This document shows, piece by piece, positions 18,225 through 27,962 of a DNA stretch of 64,000 bases. Position 1 is the stretch's first letter. Every line of letters starts with the position of its first letter. Source of the stretch: JBHELB01 sp041859045 (GTDB taxonomy: Bacteria > Hydrogenedentota > Hydrogenedentia > Hydrogenedentales > SLHB01); the NCBI GenBank assembly GCA_041859045.1, contig JBHELB010000064.1, positions 4,921-68,920 of the forward strand, given 5' to 3'. Under the pieces are notes generated by a model. It did not search any database. It had not been told where the DNA came from and saw only the letters and a program-made list of their open reading frames with translations. A program made the translations under genes and the position numbers.

Positions 18225-19067
18225 TTACGGTTGAGCACGTTTCAACTCCTGCGCAGCGCTCAGGCGCGCCTCCTGCCCGGCCCCGTGGGGAGCGGTATTT
18301 CTCACATTCACAATCATCCACCCACTGACCAACAAGAGGAGGGTGGTCAGTAGCGCGAGGACCGCGCAAACGAGGGCTGGACTCATTGTGCCGCGATGAA
18401 GATGCGCCCGAGGGCTCTCGCGCGCATTGAGAATACTCGCTTCCCCGAGGCCCGACAGTGCAAGCCTGCCCAGCGACGCCGTCAAGGAGGGCGGAGGAGT
18501 AGCGTGTTTGGGACAGGCCGCAAGAACGTGAAACAGCGAGGCAAATGCAATTTGCATCCCGCGCCGTGAGAGCGCGGCATGCACTAAGCGCACCCCGCCG
18601 TGAATTCGATACGCCACGGTGGTTCGCGCCTCGCACAAGAGCTCTGACGACGCATCGCACGAATACCCCTCCAGAAAATGCATCACTACGGATGCGCTGT
18701 ATTCTTCGGGAAGTGTGGCAATCGCTTCGTCAAGACATTCCTCCAACTCGATCGTCTTCCGTTCCGTCTTCTTTGCACTACAAACCACTTTGGCGCACGC
18801 GCTGCGCGTGGCCTCGCGATGGAGCCACCCGCCCACCGACACCCGGTCGCGCGCGGCCCCCTTGGCCAACCGCACAAAGCACCAGCGCGCGATGCGCTCA
18901 GATTCGGCCGGGTCGCCGAGAATGCGTAGACACGTCCCATAGACCATCGCCGCGTGCCGACGAACGATCTCGCAGAAAGCCTCGGCGTCACGGCAAGCCA
19001 TCCACCGCGCCATCAACGCCCGATCCGCGGCGCCAGTCCCAGGCATCGGTTCATCACGCACCGTCAC
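18225..19067 (-). CDS. Second, diverged ECF-like sigma factor with C-terminal membrane helix
   Basis: This 280-residue protein shares the plan of the next gene downstream: a region 2-like part (FCEIVRRHAAMVYGTCLRILGDP), a region 4-like part (LPEEYSASVVMHFLEGYS) and a C-terminal transmembrane helix (about residues 230-255). The region 2 DNA-contacting helix and the HTH are less conserved than in the neighbour, so it may be a degenerate or regulatory paralogue rather than an active sigma factor. The GTG start at 19067 has AGGAGA five to six bases upstream and overlaps the end of the tolC-like gene by 14 bases, which places it in the efflux operon. Confidence 0.75.
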   Translation of the reverse strand: MTVRDEPMPGTGAADRALMARWMACRDAEAFCEIVRRHAAMVYGTCLRILGDPAESERIARWCFVRLAKGAARDRVSVGGWLHREATRSACAKVVCSAKKTERKTIELEECLDEAIATLPEEYSASVVMHFLEGYSCDASSELLCEARTTVAYRIHGGVRLVHAALSRRGMQIAFASLFHVLAACPKHATPPPSLTASLGRLALSGLGEASILNARESPRAHLHRGTMSPALVCAVLALLTTLLLLVSGWMIVNVRNTAPHGAGQEARLSAAQELKRAQP

Positions 19068-20580
19068 GCGATTCTCCTGTCGGCTCGAAGCCTAGACGTT
19101 CGAGCAAGACTCCCTCGGCCATCCAAAGGCGCACCAACGCCATGCGATAGTTGATTCGCGCCTGAATCGCCTGCACTTCGGTCCGGGTGAGTTCTTGCTG
19201 CTTCTGGAGAACGTCGTAGTTCGATGCGTTTCCTCCGGCGTTGAGAAGTTTGATCTCTGCCTCCACATTGAGCCGCGCTAGACGGACGCTCTCTTCATAC
19301 TCCGCCGCTTGCGCGCGGTATTGATTTACATCGCGAATCGCGTCGCGCACGTCCCACCGAACCGCCTGTTCGGTCTTGGCGCGCAATGTCTGCGCGCGCT
19401 CCCGCTCAAGTCGAGCACGTTGGCGTGCGCTGCGCGCCTCAAGATTGAGCAAGGGAATCGAGCCTTCAAGAGCCACTTGGTAGCGAGACTGCTCCGCATC
19501 ATAATGCGATCTCGAACTTGCGCTGAAGCGTTCGCCATCTCGCTCCCCCTCTTCGCGGCGAAGAACCAGATCGAGCGATGGTAATCGTGCATTTCTCGCC
19601 TCGCGCTCGGCGAGCAGGCGATTCGCAATCTCCAAGTCCCCCGCCTTCAGTTCGGGACGCATTTTCAACGCCATAGAGACACTACTCGCTTCGTCTATCG
19701 GGTACTCGTCGATTTCCGGCTTCTCCGAAGGAGCTATCTGTCCTTTTCCCCACGGATCGTCAGGCATTAAGCCCATGACCTCCTTGAGACTATCCTGGCG
19801 CTTGGCCACGGCCGTTCGGGCTCCTATCAGCGAAGCCCTACGGCTGGTTACGTTTGCACGAGATTCATCCACCTCCTTGCCGGACCCCGCACCGATTCGC
19901 AAACGCGTCTCGTTGTCCTTGAGTAGGCGCTCTGCCGTCGCCAGCCCCGCCTCTTCAATGCGCAGGCTCTCCATAGCGGCGACTAATCCCCAGTACTCGT
20001 TTATCACCGCGTGCGCGGTACGGATTATCTCAAGCCGTAATGCGGCATCGCTGCTCTGACATAACAGGCGCGCCCGCTGCATCGGAATGAGATCAACGCC
20101 CCATCCACCACGCAACAATGACTGTCGCAACGAGTAGCGGCGCAATGTGCCGTCGTTTTGCCCGAACATGTTCCTGCTGCGCTCGAGTCCCCAAGCGGCC
20201 TCGTATTCAACACCATATGGCAGCCGCCCGCGAATTCCCGTTTCTTTCTCGTGCCCGTGCTGTTCAATATCGCTTCGACTGGCCACCACTTCCGCGGAGC
20301 TAAGCAGTGCGATTTCGCGCTCGGCGTTTTCGGCTCGAACGTAGCCGAGCGACGAAAACAGCATAGGATCATATACGGACCACGCGTCGCGGAGTTCCTC
20401 CTTGGCAATCGCCGGTGCATACCGCGCCGCCCGCAGTCCGGGCGCATGCTCAATTGCATACGCGACGCATTCGGACGCGGCGAGCGGGACCATCTCTTCC
20501 GCCGTGGCGTGGTGATTTACGGAAAGCGCCAGAAGGCACGCCACCGCGATTCGCGACAACAACTGGAGTCCTCTACTCAC
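19054..20580 (-). CDS. TolC-family outer membrane efflux protein
   Basis: This 508-residue protein is the outer membrane channel of a tripartite efflux pump. It opens with a signal peptide (hydrophobic stretch AVACLLALSV, cleavage likely after ATA). The duplicated OEP repeats of long helices follow, with the usual pattern near LRLEIIRTAHAVINEYWGL in the first half and VRWDVRDAIRDVNQYRAQA in the second. GTG 20580 is preferred because GGGAGGA sits just upstream; the frame is open seven codons further. The upstream permease stop is at 20582, so the genes are tightly coupled. Confidence 0.9.
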   Translation of the reverse strand: MSRGLQLLSRIAVACLLALSVNHHATAEEMVPLAASECVAYAIEHAPGLRAARYAPAIAKEELRDAWSVYDPMLFSSLGYVRAENAEREIALLSSAEVVASRSDIEQHGHEKETGIRGRLPYGVEYEAAWGLERSRNMFGQNDGTLRRYSLRQSLLRGGWGVDLIPMQRARLLCQSSDAALRLEIIRTAHAVINEYWGLVAAMESLRIEEAGLATAERLLKDNETRLRIGAGSGKEVDESRANVTSRRASLIGARTAVAKRQDSLKEVMGLMPDDPWGKGQIAPSEKPEIDEYPIDEASSVSMALKMRPELKAGDLEIANRLLAEREARNARLPSLDLVLRREEGERDGERFSASSRSHYDAEQSRYQVALEGSIPLLNLEARSARQRARLERERAQTLRAKTEQAVRWDVRDAIRDVNQYRAQAAEYEESVRLARLNVEAEIKLLNAGGNASNYDVLQKQQELTRTEVQAIQARINYRMALVRLWMAEGVLLERLGFEPTGESRDGA

Positions 20581-20581
20581 T

Positions 20582-23140
20582 CTATTCCTCCCGTAGCGCA
20601 ATGAGCGGGTCCACGCGCGCCGCCAGACGGGCCGAAAGGTACGCTGAGAAGTAGACGATCACGAGGAGCAGCGACGTGGAAATTCCGAGCAAGAGCCAGC
20701 TATTCGCCCGGCGAAGGTTGAAGGGTTCGAGCCCTATCGACGTAAGGTCGATAGTGGTCGAGGCACTCACGAGCGCCACGCCCAAGGCTGTGCCAATCAC
20801 AAAAAGAACCGAGGCCTGTCTTAAGACGAGCAGAACGATCCGCACAGGGGTCGCGCCAAGGGCCATGCGTGCGCCAATCTCGTGCCGACGTTGTGCGACG
20901 CGATATGCCATCGTGCTGTAACACCCCACGGACGCCAGGAGCACGCCCACCAGCGCAAAGACTATCGCGGGAATTGCCAACCCCTGTTCCACGCCCAAGG
21001 CACTGTAGCGAATCTCTTCCATACTTCGAATCCCGAAAAGAGGTTGACCAGGATTCGCCTCGCTCACGACCTTCCTGAGCGAAGGCAGCACAGAGAAAGG
21101 ATCGTCGCCCTTGGTCCGGAGCAAGAGGAACATGTCGCGCGTCGGCCCGAATGACAGAGGAATGAACATCTGCCCGCAGAATTCGCCGCGATCGCTGTCT
21201 TCTGACGGTTTGTACACCTCCGCGTATAGGCGCTCGTTAATCCAACTCACGGAATGTCCCACGATGCCCACGATTGTGTAGTCGCTCGCCTTCAACGCGC
21301 CGTCCACCTGCACCTGTGCGCCTAGTGCGTCGCCATTGGGAAACCAGCGCTCCGCAAACTGGTCGTCGACGATCATAATAGGAGCGGACTGCAACGTTTC
21401 CTGAGTGGTAAAGAGTCGTCCCTGCTTCAACGGAACACCCAACGCTTCGAGAAATCCTGCGGAGACCGTGTTAACGAGACCGGCGGGAAGCTTTTGGGAA
21501 TCCTGCGTGTGTTCCGGGTTGCCGATGATGCGGTATGCCGTGACTCGACTCCGCGCAAGCGGAACCTGATATCCCGCGCCTGCCGCTTCCACATCGGGAA
21601 GTCCATTCAACCCACGAACCACGCGGTCGTAGAATTGGCCGATGTCGTCCTCAGTCTTTACGTCTCGGAAATCGACCTGCACTGTGAGAAGACGCTCCGG
21701 ACTAAAGCCGAGATCGACACGCAGGCAATGAAGCAGACGGTTCGAGAAATATACGGCGCAGAACAAGACGACGAGCGCGATGCCGATCTCGCCGATTACG
21801 AGTCCGTCGCGAAGGAAATGATGTCCGCGTCCAGCGGAAGCGGATCTTCCGCCCTCTTTCAGCACACTTTGAAGCTCAGGATTGCGCAGGCGCAATGCGG
21901 GTACGAGTCCACAAATAAGCGCAGTCAACAGAGAGAGGCCAAACGTGCACGCCAGCACTCGGAGGTCCACGGCAATCTCGTCGGTGCGCGGCAGAAACGA
22001 GGGAAGCGCACTTGTCATAACGGGCACTGCCGAATAGGCGATTAGAACGCCCAGCACTCCGCCCAAAAGGCAGAGCAGCACGCTTTCCAAGAACACCAGA
22101 CGTCCCAGGCTCATCGGCGACGCGCCGAGCGCGGCGCGGATGGTGTTCTCGCGATGCCCCTCGATGGACCGAGCAAGCAGTAAGTTCGCCACGTTGGCCG
22201 CGCCGATAAGCAGCACGATAACCGCGATGCCAAAAAACACCCACATAAGCGTCCGCGCATCAGCGGTAACAAACTCATGGTAAGTCACCATGCGAACTAC
22301 CGGCAAGCGCTCCGGATTTTCGAGTTTGTCTGGTGACTCGCCGCCTCGAGGCGCGGCCGCATGAAAGCGTTCTGTCGCTTTAGCCAGGTCCGCGTTGGCC
22401 TCTTCCAGCGTCACACCCGGCCGCAATCGCGCAAAGACTGCCCATCCGCTTCCCCACAATGACTGCATGTCTTGCTTTAAGAAGTCCGGATCGCTTAGCG
22501 GCATCCACACCTGAGGCTCGCTGTACTCGTCCGTTCCTGTCTGTACACGCGGAAGGGGAACATCGGGAAGTATGCCGATGATCTCTCGTGGAACATTGTC
22601 AAAAAGAACCGTCTTGCCCACAATGCTTGTGTCCGCGCCGAAGCGTCGCTTCCAGAATCCATGACTGAGCACCGCAACGCGCGCGGCGCCCGTCGCGCTA
22701 TCTTCGGGAACGAGCAACCTCCCCTGTTGGGCGCGAACGCCCAGGGTGTCCAGAAAGTTGCCCGTAACGCGGGCGCCAAATACGCGCTCAGGTTCACCGT
22801 TTTCGGGCTTCATGTTGAAGCCGCGCACGGTGCCCAATACGGCGATGGATTCGAACGCGGTGCAGTGCTCGCGCCAGTCGACAAAACACCACGACGGCGG
22901 ACGTTCCCCCTCGTGAATCAGATTTGAGGCACTGGTTTCGGGGTCGGCGAGAAAGAGCCACATGAGCCGATCGGGCTCGCGGTAGGGATAGGGTTTCATC
23001 AATACGGTATCGACCACGCTGTACACGCACGTCACCGCGCCCATGCCAATCGCGATCGTTAGCACGCACACCAGCGTGAAACCCGGCGTCATGGCAAGAC
23101 GGCGAGCCGCGTAACGAAACTCCGTAATTAGTGCGTGCAC
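20582..23140 (-). CDS. MacB-like ABC transporter permease, ADOP type (copy 2)
   Basis: This 852-residue membrane protein of the MacB/FtsX superfamily has the long duplicated plan common in Acidobacteria-type orphan permeases. The first transmembrane helix (LVCVLTIAIGMGAVTCVYSV) is followed by a periplasmic MacB_PCD domain, three central helices, a second periplasmic domain and a final FtsX helix set ending near residue 850. GTG 23140 is chosen because AAGGAGA lies seven bases upstream; the frame is open a further 77 codons without a good site. It is a tandem paralogue of the permease just upstream. The ATPase two genes upstream probably powers both. Confidence 0.88.
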   Translation of the reverse strand: MHALITEFRYAARRLAMTPGFTLVCVLTIAIGMGAVTCVYSVVDTVLMKPYPYREPDRLMWLFLADPETSASNLIHEGERPPSWCFVDWREHCTAFESIAVLGTVRGFNMKPENGEPERVFGARVTGNFLDTLGVRAQQGRLLVPEDSATGAARVAVLSHGFWKRRFGADTSIVGKTVLFDNVPREIIGILPDVPLPRVQTGTDEYSEPQVWMPLSDPDFLKQDMQSLWGSGWAVFARLRPGVTLEEANADLAKATERFHAAAPRGGESPDKLENPERLPVVRMVTYHEFVTADARTLMWVFFGIAVIVLLIGAANVANLLLARSIEGHRENTIRAALGASPMSLGRLVFLESVLLCLLGGVLGVLIAYSAVPVMTSALPSFLPRTDEIAVDLRVLACTFGLSLLTALICGLVPALRLRNPELQSVLKEGGRSASAGRGHHFLRDGLVIGEIGIALVVLFCAVYFSNRLLHCLRVDLGFSPERLLTVQVDFRDVKTEDDIGQFYDRVVRGLNGLPDVEAAGAGYQVPLARSRVTAYRIIGNPEHTQDSQKLPAGLVNTVSAGFLEALGVPLKQGRLFTTQETLQSAPIMIVDDQFAERWFPNGDALGAQVQVDGALKASDYTIVGIVGHSVSWINERLYAEVYKPSEDSDRGEFCGQMFIPLSFGPTRDMFLLLRTKGDDPFSVLPSLRKVVSEANPGQPLFGIRSMEEIRYSALGVEQGLAIPAIVFALVGVLLASVGCYSTMAYRVAQRRHEIGARMALGATPVRIVLLVLRQASVLFVIGTALGVALVSASTTIDLTSIGLEPFNLRRANSWLLLGISTSLLLVIVYFSAYLSARLAARVDPLIALREE

Positions 23141-23225
23141 AACGCGATCTCCTTCCCTAAAATGGATCCAAAAAGCCGATTGTTCCCTACTTCTGCAAGC
23201 ATTCCCTGCCCTTGCATCTCTTTGC

Positions 23226-25769
23226 TTACTCTTGACGCAACGCGCGCATTGGATCGATTCGCGATGCACTTTGCGCAGGGAAATACGCGGACATAGATCC
23301 CATAGCGATGAGGAAAGCGATTGAAACAGAAAGCAATATCCATGTCCTATCGCCCTGATGCTCGACGACACCGGCGGTGCATTGTTCCAATCCGAAAAGG
23401 ATGCATCCGACTATGACAGACGCCGCCAATAAGCCGCCCAAGACGACAAGAAACGCCGCGTGTCTCAGCGCAGTTGCAGCGATAGCGAAAGGCGTCGCGC
23501 CAAGCGCTATGCGCACACCGAACTCTTGACGCCGCTGCGCGACTCGGTACGCGATGCTGCTATGACAGCCAGTTGCGGCAAGAAGCACCCCCGTCGCCGC
23601 AAGTGTCCCGATAAGCGCGGTGAGCGTGCGCTCTACCGAGAGCATCTGCTGGCGCAGTTCGCTCAAGGTCCGGACCGAATAGATGCTTCGCTCAGGATAA
23701 AGGTCGAATATCGCTTTTTGTATGGACGGGAGCACTGCGTACGGGTCGCGTGTCTTTGTTCGCACGACGATAAATTTGTTGGAATTACTCTCAAAGGACT
23801 CGGGCAAGTATAGCTGCCCGCAGTAACTGAACCCTGAAGGAGTTGTTTTCTCTTGAACGCGGTCGCTCGCGCGAACCAGATCGCCCGGATAGTATGCCAC
23901 ACGGCCAACGACCCCAACGACGGTGAATATCGGCGGCTTTTTGAACTCGGGAAAATTCGCACGAACCTCCACCTGCGCGCCGAGCGGACTGCTACCCGGA
24001 AACCAACGCTGCTGGAATTCCTCATCGACGACTACCACCGGATTGCGATTCTTCTCATCTTCCGGCCGCAATAAACGGCCCTCCTTGAGCGGAATCCCAA
24101 GCGTCTTGAAGTAATCGACGGAAACCGCGTTATACAGACTGGTCGGCAGGTCGGCTTCGTGTTGGACCCCGACAACTCGGTAGGTCGCCCCGCGTCCACG
24201 CGCCATCGGCAAGAAGCAGGAAGATGCCGCGGATTCGACGTCGGGAAGCGCCGCAATCGCGCCCACAACGTTTTCACAGAACTGTGCGCTCGATGCACCA
24301 TCCTCTAGCGCCACCTCCATGGAGATCACCCGAGTTGCGTTGAATCCTACGTCGGCGCGCATCGCGTGGAGGAAATGATCCGATAGATTCACAGCGCAAA
24401 AAAGAACAAGTAGAGCCGCGCCTGACTCCAAGACAACGAGGGCATCGCGAAGGAGCGCAGGTCTCCGCCCAGGGGAGCTAGCATTTCCTCCCTCCTTAAG
24501 GACAGACTGCAAATCCAGTTTGCGTAAACGAGCCATCGGAAGAATTGCGCAAATGAGTGCTGTAAACACAATCAATACAAAGACGGCGCACAGTACGTTA
24601 AGATCGACGGTGATCTCGTTTGCTCTCGGGAAAAGGCTCGGAAGCAGCCCAATCGCCGCGGGAGTAAAGGCATAGGCTGCAAGTAGCCCAAGTCCGCCGC
24701 CAATAAAGCAAATAATGACGCTCTCCGCGACGACAAGACGAGCCAAACTGGACAGTCGGGCCCCAAGCGCGGCGCGAATGTTGGTTTCTCGATTCGTTTG
24801 CAGAGCGCGAGCAAGCAAATAATTGGCCACATTAACGGAGGCTATCAGCAAGACCAGCGCCGCAATGGCTAGCACAAGGTAGAACAGCCCTTGAAAGGAT
24901 TGGGCAGTGTATTCTTGAAGCGGCAGAGCATGAATAACGACGCCCGGACTAGCGCCGGAGGGCGTATAGTCGTGAATCGAATTCGCATTGCGAAGGCGCT
25001 CTGTCGCCGCCGCGAGCTGCTCTTTCGCCTGCCGCATTGTGCTGTCGGCGCGAAGACGCGCAAAGACCTCCCAATCATTTCGCCAAAGACTGGGACTATC
25101 CTGCCTCTGGAACTCCGGCTCATTTAGGGGAAGCCATACCTGCGGCTCCATGTATTCGTCGCGGCCGACTCGCTTGCGCGGCAACAGGGCCTTACTCAAA
25201 ACGCCGACCACCGCGAACGATTCATTGTTGAAAACAATCGTCTTGCCCACAATTCCGGGGTCCGCGCCAAAACGACGGCTCCAAAATTCGTGGCTCAGCA
25301 CAACCACGCGCGCCGCGCCCGATTCGCTGTCTTCCGGCAGAAGCGTACGCCCGAGATGAGCGCCCACACCGATCGTGGAAAAGAAGTTCCCCGTAACGCC
25401 AACGCTAAACGCGCGCTCAGGAAACGTTCCTTCTGCGCGCATGGTGAGATTACTTACGTTTCCTAGCGCCGCAATGGACTCAAACGAGGAGCAGTGCTCA
25501 CGCCAGTCGAGAATGCACCACGTTGGCGTCCCTTTGTCCCGAAGCGCGGCGCGAGACTCGGGGATATCCGAATACGCAAGAAACACCTTGACGAGCCGTT
25601 CGGGCTCTTTGTAGGGATACGGCTTGAGCAAGATCGCGCTCATCACGCTGTAGACACACGTGACCGCAGCCATCCCGACGGCGATTGTCAGCACGCAGAG
25701 AAGGGTGAAGGTCGGGACTTTCGCCAGCCTCCGGGCGGCGTATGCCAGTTCCCAGACTAGCCCGCGCAT
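23226..25769 (-). CDS. MacB-like ABC transporter permease, ADOP type (copy 1)
   Basis: This 847-residue permease has the same plan as the next gene: a short cytoplasmic start (AYAARRLAKVPTFTLLCVL), a first helix, a MacB_PCD periplasmic domain with the LKPYPYKEPERL segment, three helices in the middle, a second periplasmic domain and a C-terminal FtsX domain. The start overlaps the 3' end of the ATPase gene by 13 bases, so the two are translationally linked. The two permeases may form a heterodimer, or two pumps sharing one ATPase. The transported substrate cannot be told from sequence; peptides, lipids or antibiotics are typical of the superfamily. Confidence 0.88.
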   Translation of the reverse strand: MRGLVWELAYAARRLAKVPTFTLLCVLTIAVGMAAVTCVYSVMSAILLKPYPYKEPERLVKVFLAYSDIPESRAALRDKGTPTWCILDWREHCSSFESIAALGNVSNLTMRAEGTFPERAFSVGVTGNFFSTIGVGAHLGRTLLPEDSESGAARVVVLSHEFWSRRFGADPGIVGKTIVFNNESFAVVGVLSKALLPRKRVGRDEYMEPQVWLPLNEPEFQRQDSPSLWRNDWEVFARLRADSTMRQAKEQLAAATERLRNANSIHDYTPSGASPGVVIHALPLQEYTAQSFQGLFYLVLAIAALVLLIASVNVANYLLARALQTNRETNIRAALGARLSSLARLVVAESVIICFIGGGLGLLAAYAFTPAAIGLLPSLFPRANEITVDLNVLCAVFVLIVFTALICAILPMARLRKLDLQSVLKEGGNASSPGRRPALLRDALVVLESGAALLVLFCAVNLSDHFLHAMRADVGFNATRVISMEVALEDGASSAQFCENVVGAIAALPDVESAASSCFLPMARGRGATYRVVGVQHEADLPTSLYNAVSVDYFKTLGIPLKEGRLLRPEDEKNRNPVVVVDEEFQQRWFPGSSPLGAQVEVRANFPEFKKPPIFTVVGVVGRVAYYPGDLVRASDRVQEKTTPSGFSYCGQLYLPESFESNSNKFIVVRTKTRDPYAVLPSIQKAIFDLYPERSIYSVRTLSELRQQMLSVERTLTALIGTLAATGVLLAATGCHSSIAYRVAQRRQEFGVRIALGATPFAIAATALRHAAFLVVLGGLLAASVIVGCILFGLEQCTAGVVEHQGDRTWILLSVSIAFLIAMGSMSAYFPAQSASRIDPMRALRQE

Positions 25770-26476
25770 ACCAACGTCGTTTCCCGATCCAGTTCGGCGA
25801 CGCGCCCATCGACGAGATGGAGCGTACGCTCGGCGTACGCGGAATAGCGCGGATCATGAGACACCATGCAAATTGTGGCGCCGCCGGCGTGAAGCTGCCG
25901 CAACAGTTCCATTGCCGCTTCGCCGTTGTGCGTGTCGAGGTTGCCCGTCGGCTCATCGGCCAACAGAATCGCCGGTTCGCCCACCACCGCCCGCGCGACC
26001 GCCACGCGTTGCTGTTGACCACCGCTCAGTTGCGCAGGGTAGTGCCGCATGCGATGGGTCATGTCGACTTTCTCCAGCGCCGCCTCCGCCAAGATCGCCC
26101 GTTGCTTGCGCGGAATGCCGCGATACACCAGCGGCAGCTCAACGTTTTCGCGAACGGTGAGGTCTCCAATCAAATTGAACGACTGGAAAATAAACCCAAT
26201 TTCACGATTCCGAACGCGCGCACGTTCGCTCAACGTGAGTTCCGTGACCGACGTGCCATTGAGCAGATAGCTTCCCGAACTGGCGGTGTCGAGTAAGCCC
26301 ATGATCCCCAGCAACGTGGATTTACCCGAGCCGCTGGGACCGCCGATGCACAAGAACTCGCCCTTCTCGATGTCGAGATAGATATCTTCAAGTGCATAAG
26401 TCTCCACGTCGTCGGTTGTAAACACTTTTTGAATCCCCTCGAGGCGGATTAGCGGACAGGCGCCACTCTTCACCAT
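25757..26476 (-). CDS. ABC transporter ATP-binding protein (MacB/LolD-like)
   Basis: This 239-residue protein is the cytoplasmic ATPase of the MacB-type pump. Walker A is GGPSGSGKST (near residue 45), the signature is LSGGQQQRVA (near 146) and Walker B is ILLADEPTGNLD (near 170). A Q-loop-like segment (IGFIFQSFNLIGDL) lies between. AGGAGG stands a few bases before the ATG. Its neighbours are the HlyD adaptor upstream and two permeases downstream, the standard order for such pumps. Confidence 0.95.
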   Translation of the reverse strand: MVKSGACPLIRLEGIQKVFTTDDVETYALEDIYLDIEKGEFLCIGGPSGSGKSTLLGIMGLLDTASSGSYLLNGTSVTELTLSERARVRNREIGFIFQSFNLIGDLTVRENVELPLVYRGIPRKQRAILAEAALEKVDMTHRMRHYPAQLSGGQQQRVAVARAVVGEPAILLADEPTGNLDTHNGEAAMELLRQLHAGGATICMVSHDPRYSAYAERTLHLVDGRVAELDRETTLVCAG

Positions 26477-26494
26477 AGTTCCTCCTGCGTGCTG

Positions 26495-27760
26495 TTATTC
26501 CAGAGACAGCTTGTCGTGACTATCCCATTGCGACATATCCGACACGATCACTTGATCCCCCGCATTCAGCCCCGATCGCACCTCGGCGGTTGCCACCGCC
26601 AACTTGCCGAGCTCAACCGTGACCCGTGTAGCGCTCTTTCCATCCGGAGCAAGACGAAACAGACCAATGCTCGATTGTGGCGACGCCAGCGACGGACGCT
26701 CCACAAAAAGCACCTTCGGAAGCCGCTCAATTTCGATTACCGCCGTGACGCTGAGATCCGGCCGCACCCCTTCCGGCAAGGGACCGTCGAATTCCACGTC
26801 GACCGTCACCGTGCCGTCGGTGACGGTCGGGTCGATGCGGGTCACCCTGCCCGGCACCACGCCGTTATGCGTGTCCACCTGCGCCACCTGCCCCACCACA
26901 ATGTCCTTAACCTGCGTGTCGCCCACCTTCACCTCAGCTTTCAACTGAGACGGATTCACCACCACCGCCAACGACGTGCCAACGGTGACCTGTTGGCCCG
27001 GTTTAGCCAACAGCGCCGTCAGCACCCCGTCCGCACCGGCCCGTACCTGCAAGCGTTCGACCTGCTTGCGTGCAAACTCCAGCGCCGCATGTTCCTGCTC
27101 AATCCTCGCATCCAAAGCCGCCAACTCGGCGACATGCCCCTGCTTGAGCGTCACGAGCCGCTCCTCCTCAATCGCAATGCGCTCGTGCAACGCCTCCGCG
27201 CGCACACGCGAACCTTCCCTAGCCACACGCGAGGTCAGTTGCTCCTTGAACAACTCTTCGTCACGGTCCGCCTGCAACTTCGCCTGGAGATACTCCGCCT
27301 TCACATTGGCCGCCGCCGCCTTCTGAGTCATGTATTCGTTACTGAGTTGCGCCTGGACCTTGGTGCGTTCTGATTCCGACTCACGCAAGCGGGACTCGGC
27401 ATTGAGCACGTTCAATTCCAGTTCCGGATTCGCTAGGACAACGATCACATCCCCTTTGGTCACCCGCGCCCCCGAAAGCACCTTGACCTCTTCCACACGC
27501 CCCTCGCTCGCCGCCGCCAGATGCAACAGGTCTTTTGCCACAAGAGCCCCAAACGCACGCGCATCACGCACCATGTCGTCATGCTTGACCGTTCCAATGC
27601 TCAACGCGGCGCGCTTCACACGCGGCGCTGAAGGGGCCATCGTCGCGAGAAGATAGGTACCCACACCTAACCCCAGGCCAAGCAAAATGCCCGCCACAAC
27701 CCGCACTATCCGCTTCCGTGCCCGTACTGAATTTCGAGGAATGTCCACTTTTAATACCAA
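26495..27760 (-). CDS. HlyD/MacA-family periplasmic efflux adaptor
   Basis: This 421-residue membrane-fusion protein would link the inner membrane permeases to the TolC channel. It has one N-terminal membrane helix (VVAGILLGLGLGVGTYLLAT, residues about 21-40), a split lipoyl domain (EGRVEEVKVLSGARVTKGDV), a long coiled-coil hairpin (about residues 115-235), a beta barrel and a membrane-proximal domain. The start is unsure: TTG 27760 or GTG 27748; neither has a strong ribosome binding site. It is the first gene of the efflux operon, so its promoter should lie in the 190 bases before it. Confidence 0.9.
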   Translation of the reverse strand: MVLKVDIPRNSVRARKRIVRVVAGILLGLGLGVGTYLLATMAPSAPRVKRAALSIGTVKHDDMVRDARAFGALVAKDLLHLAAASEGRVEEVKVLSGARVTKGDVIVVLANPELELNVLNAESRLRESESERTKVQAQLSNEYMTQKAAAANVKAEYLQAKLQADRDEELFKEQLTSRVAREGSRVRAEALHERIAIEEERLVTLKQGHVAELAALDARIEQEHAALEFARKQVERLQVRAGADGVLTALLAKPGQQVTVGTSLAVVVNPSQLKAEVKVGDTQVKDIVVGQVAQVDTHNGVVPGRVTRIDPTVTDGTVTVDVEFDGPLPEGVRPDLSVTAVIEIERLPKVLFVERPSLASPQSSIGLFRLAPDGKSATRVTVELGKLAVATAEVRSGLNAGDQVIVSDMSQWDSHDKLSLE

Positions 27761-27962
27761 ATAAATGCAGCAGTGAACTCGCCAACTCCATGTTGACGTG
27801 TCATATGCAAGACGCCACCGCCTGGATTTTGTCCAAGAAAAAATTCAGGTTGGAATCAGCGCTTGAAAATAGGGGCTTCTACACCAAAGAATTTGATGGC
27901 GAGCAACGCAAGCGAGCGCAGCGGCAGTCGCGAACCCAAAGACAACAGGAGTGTCCATTGGA

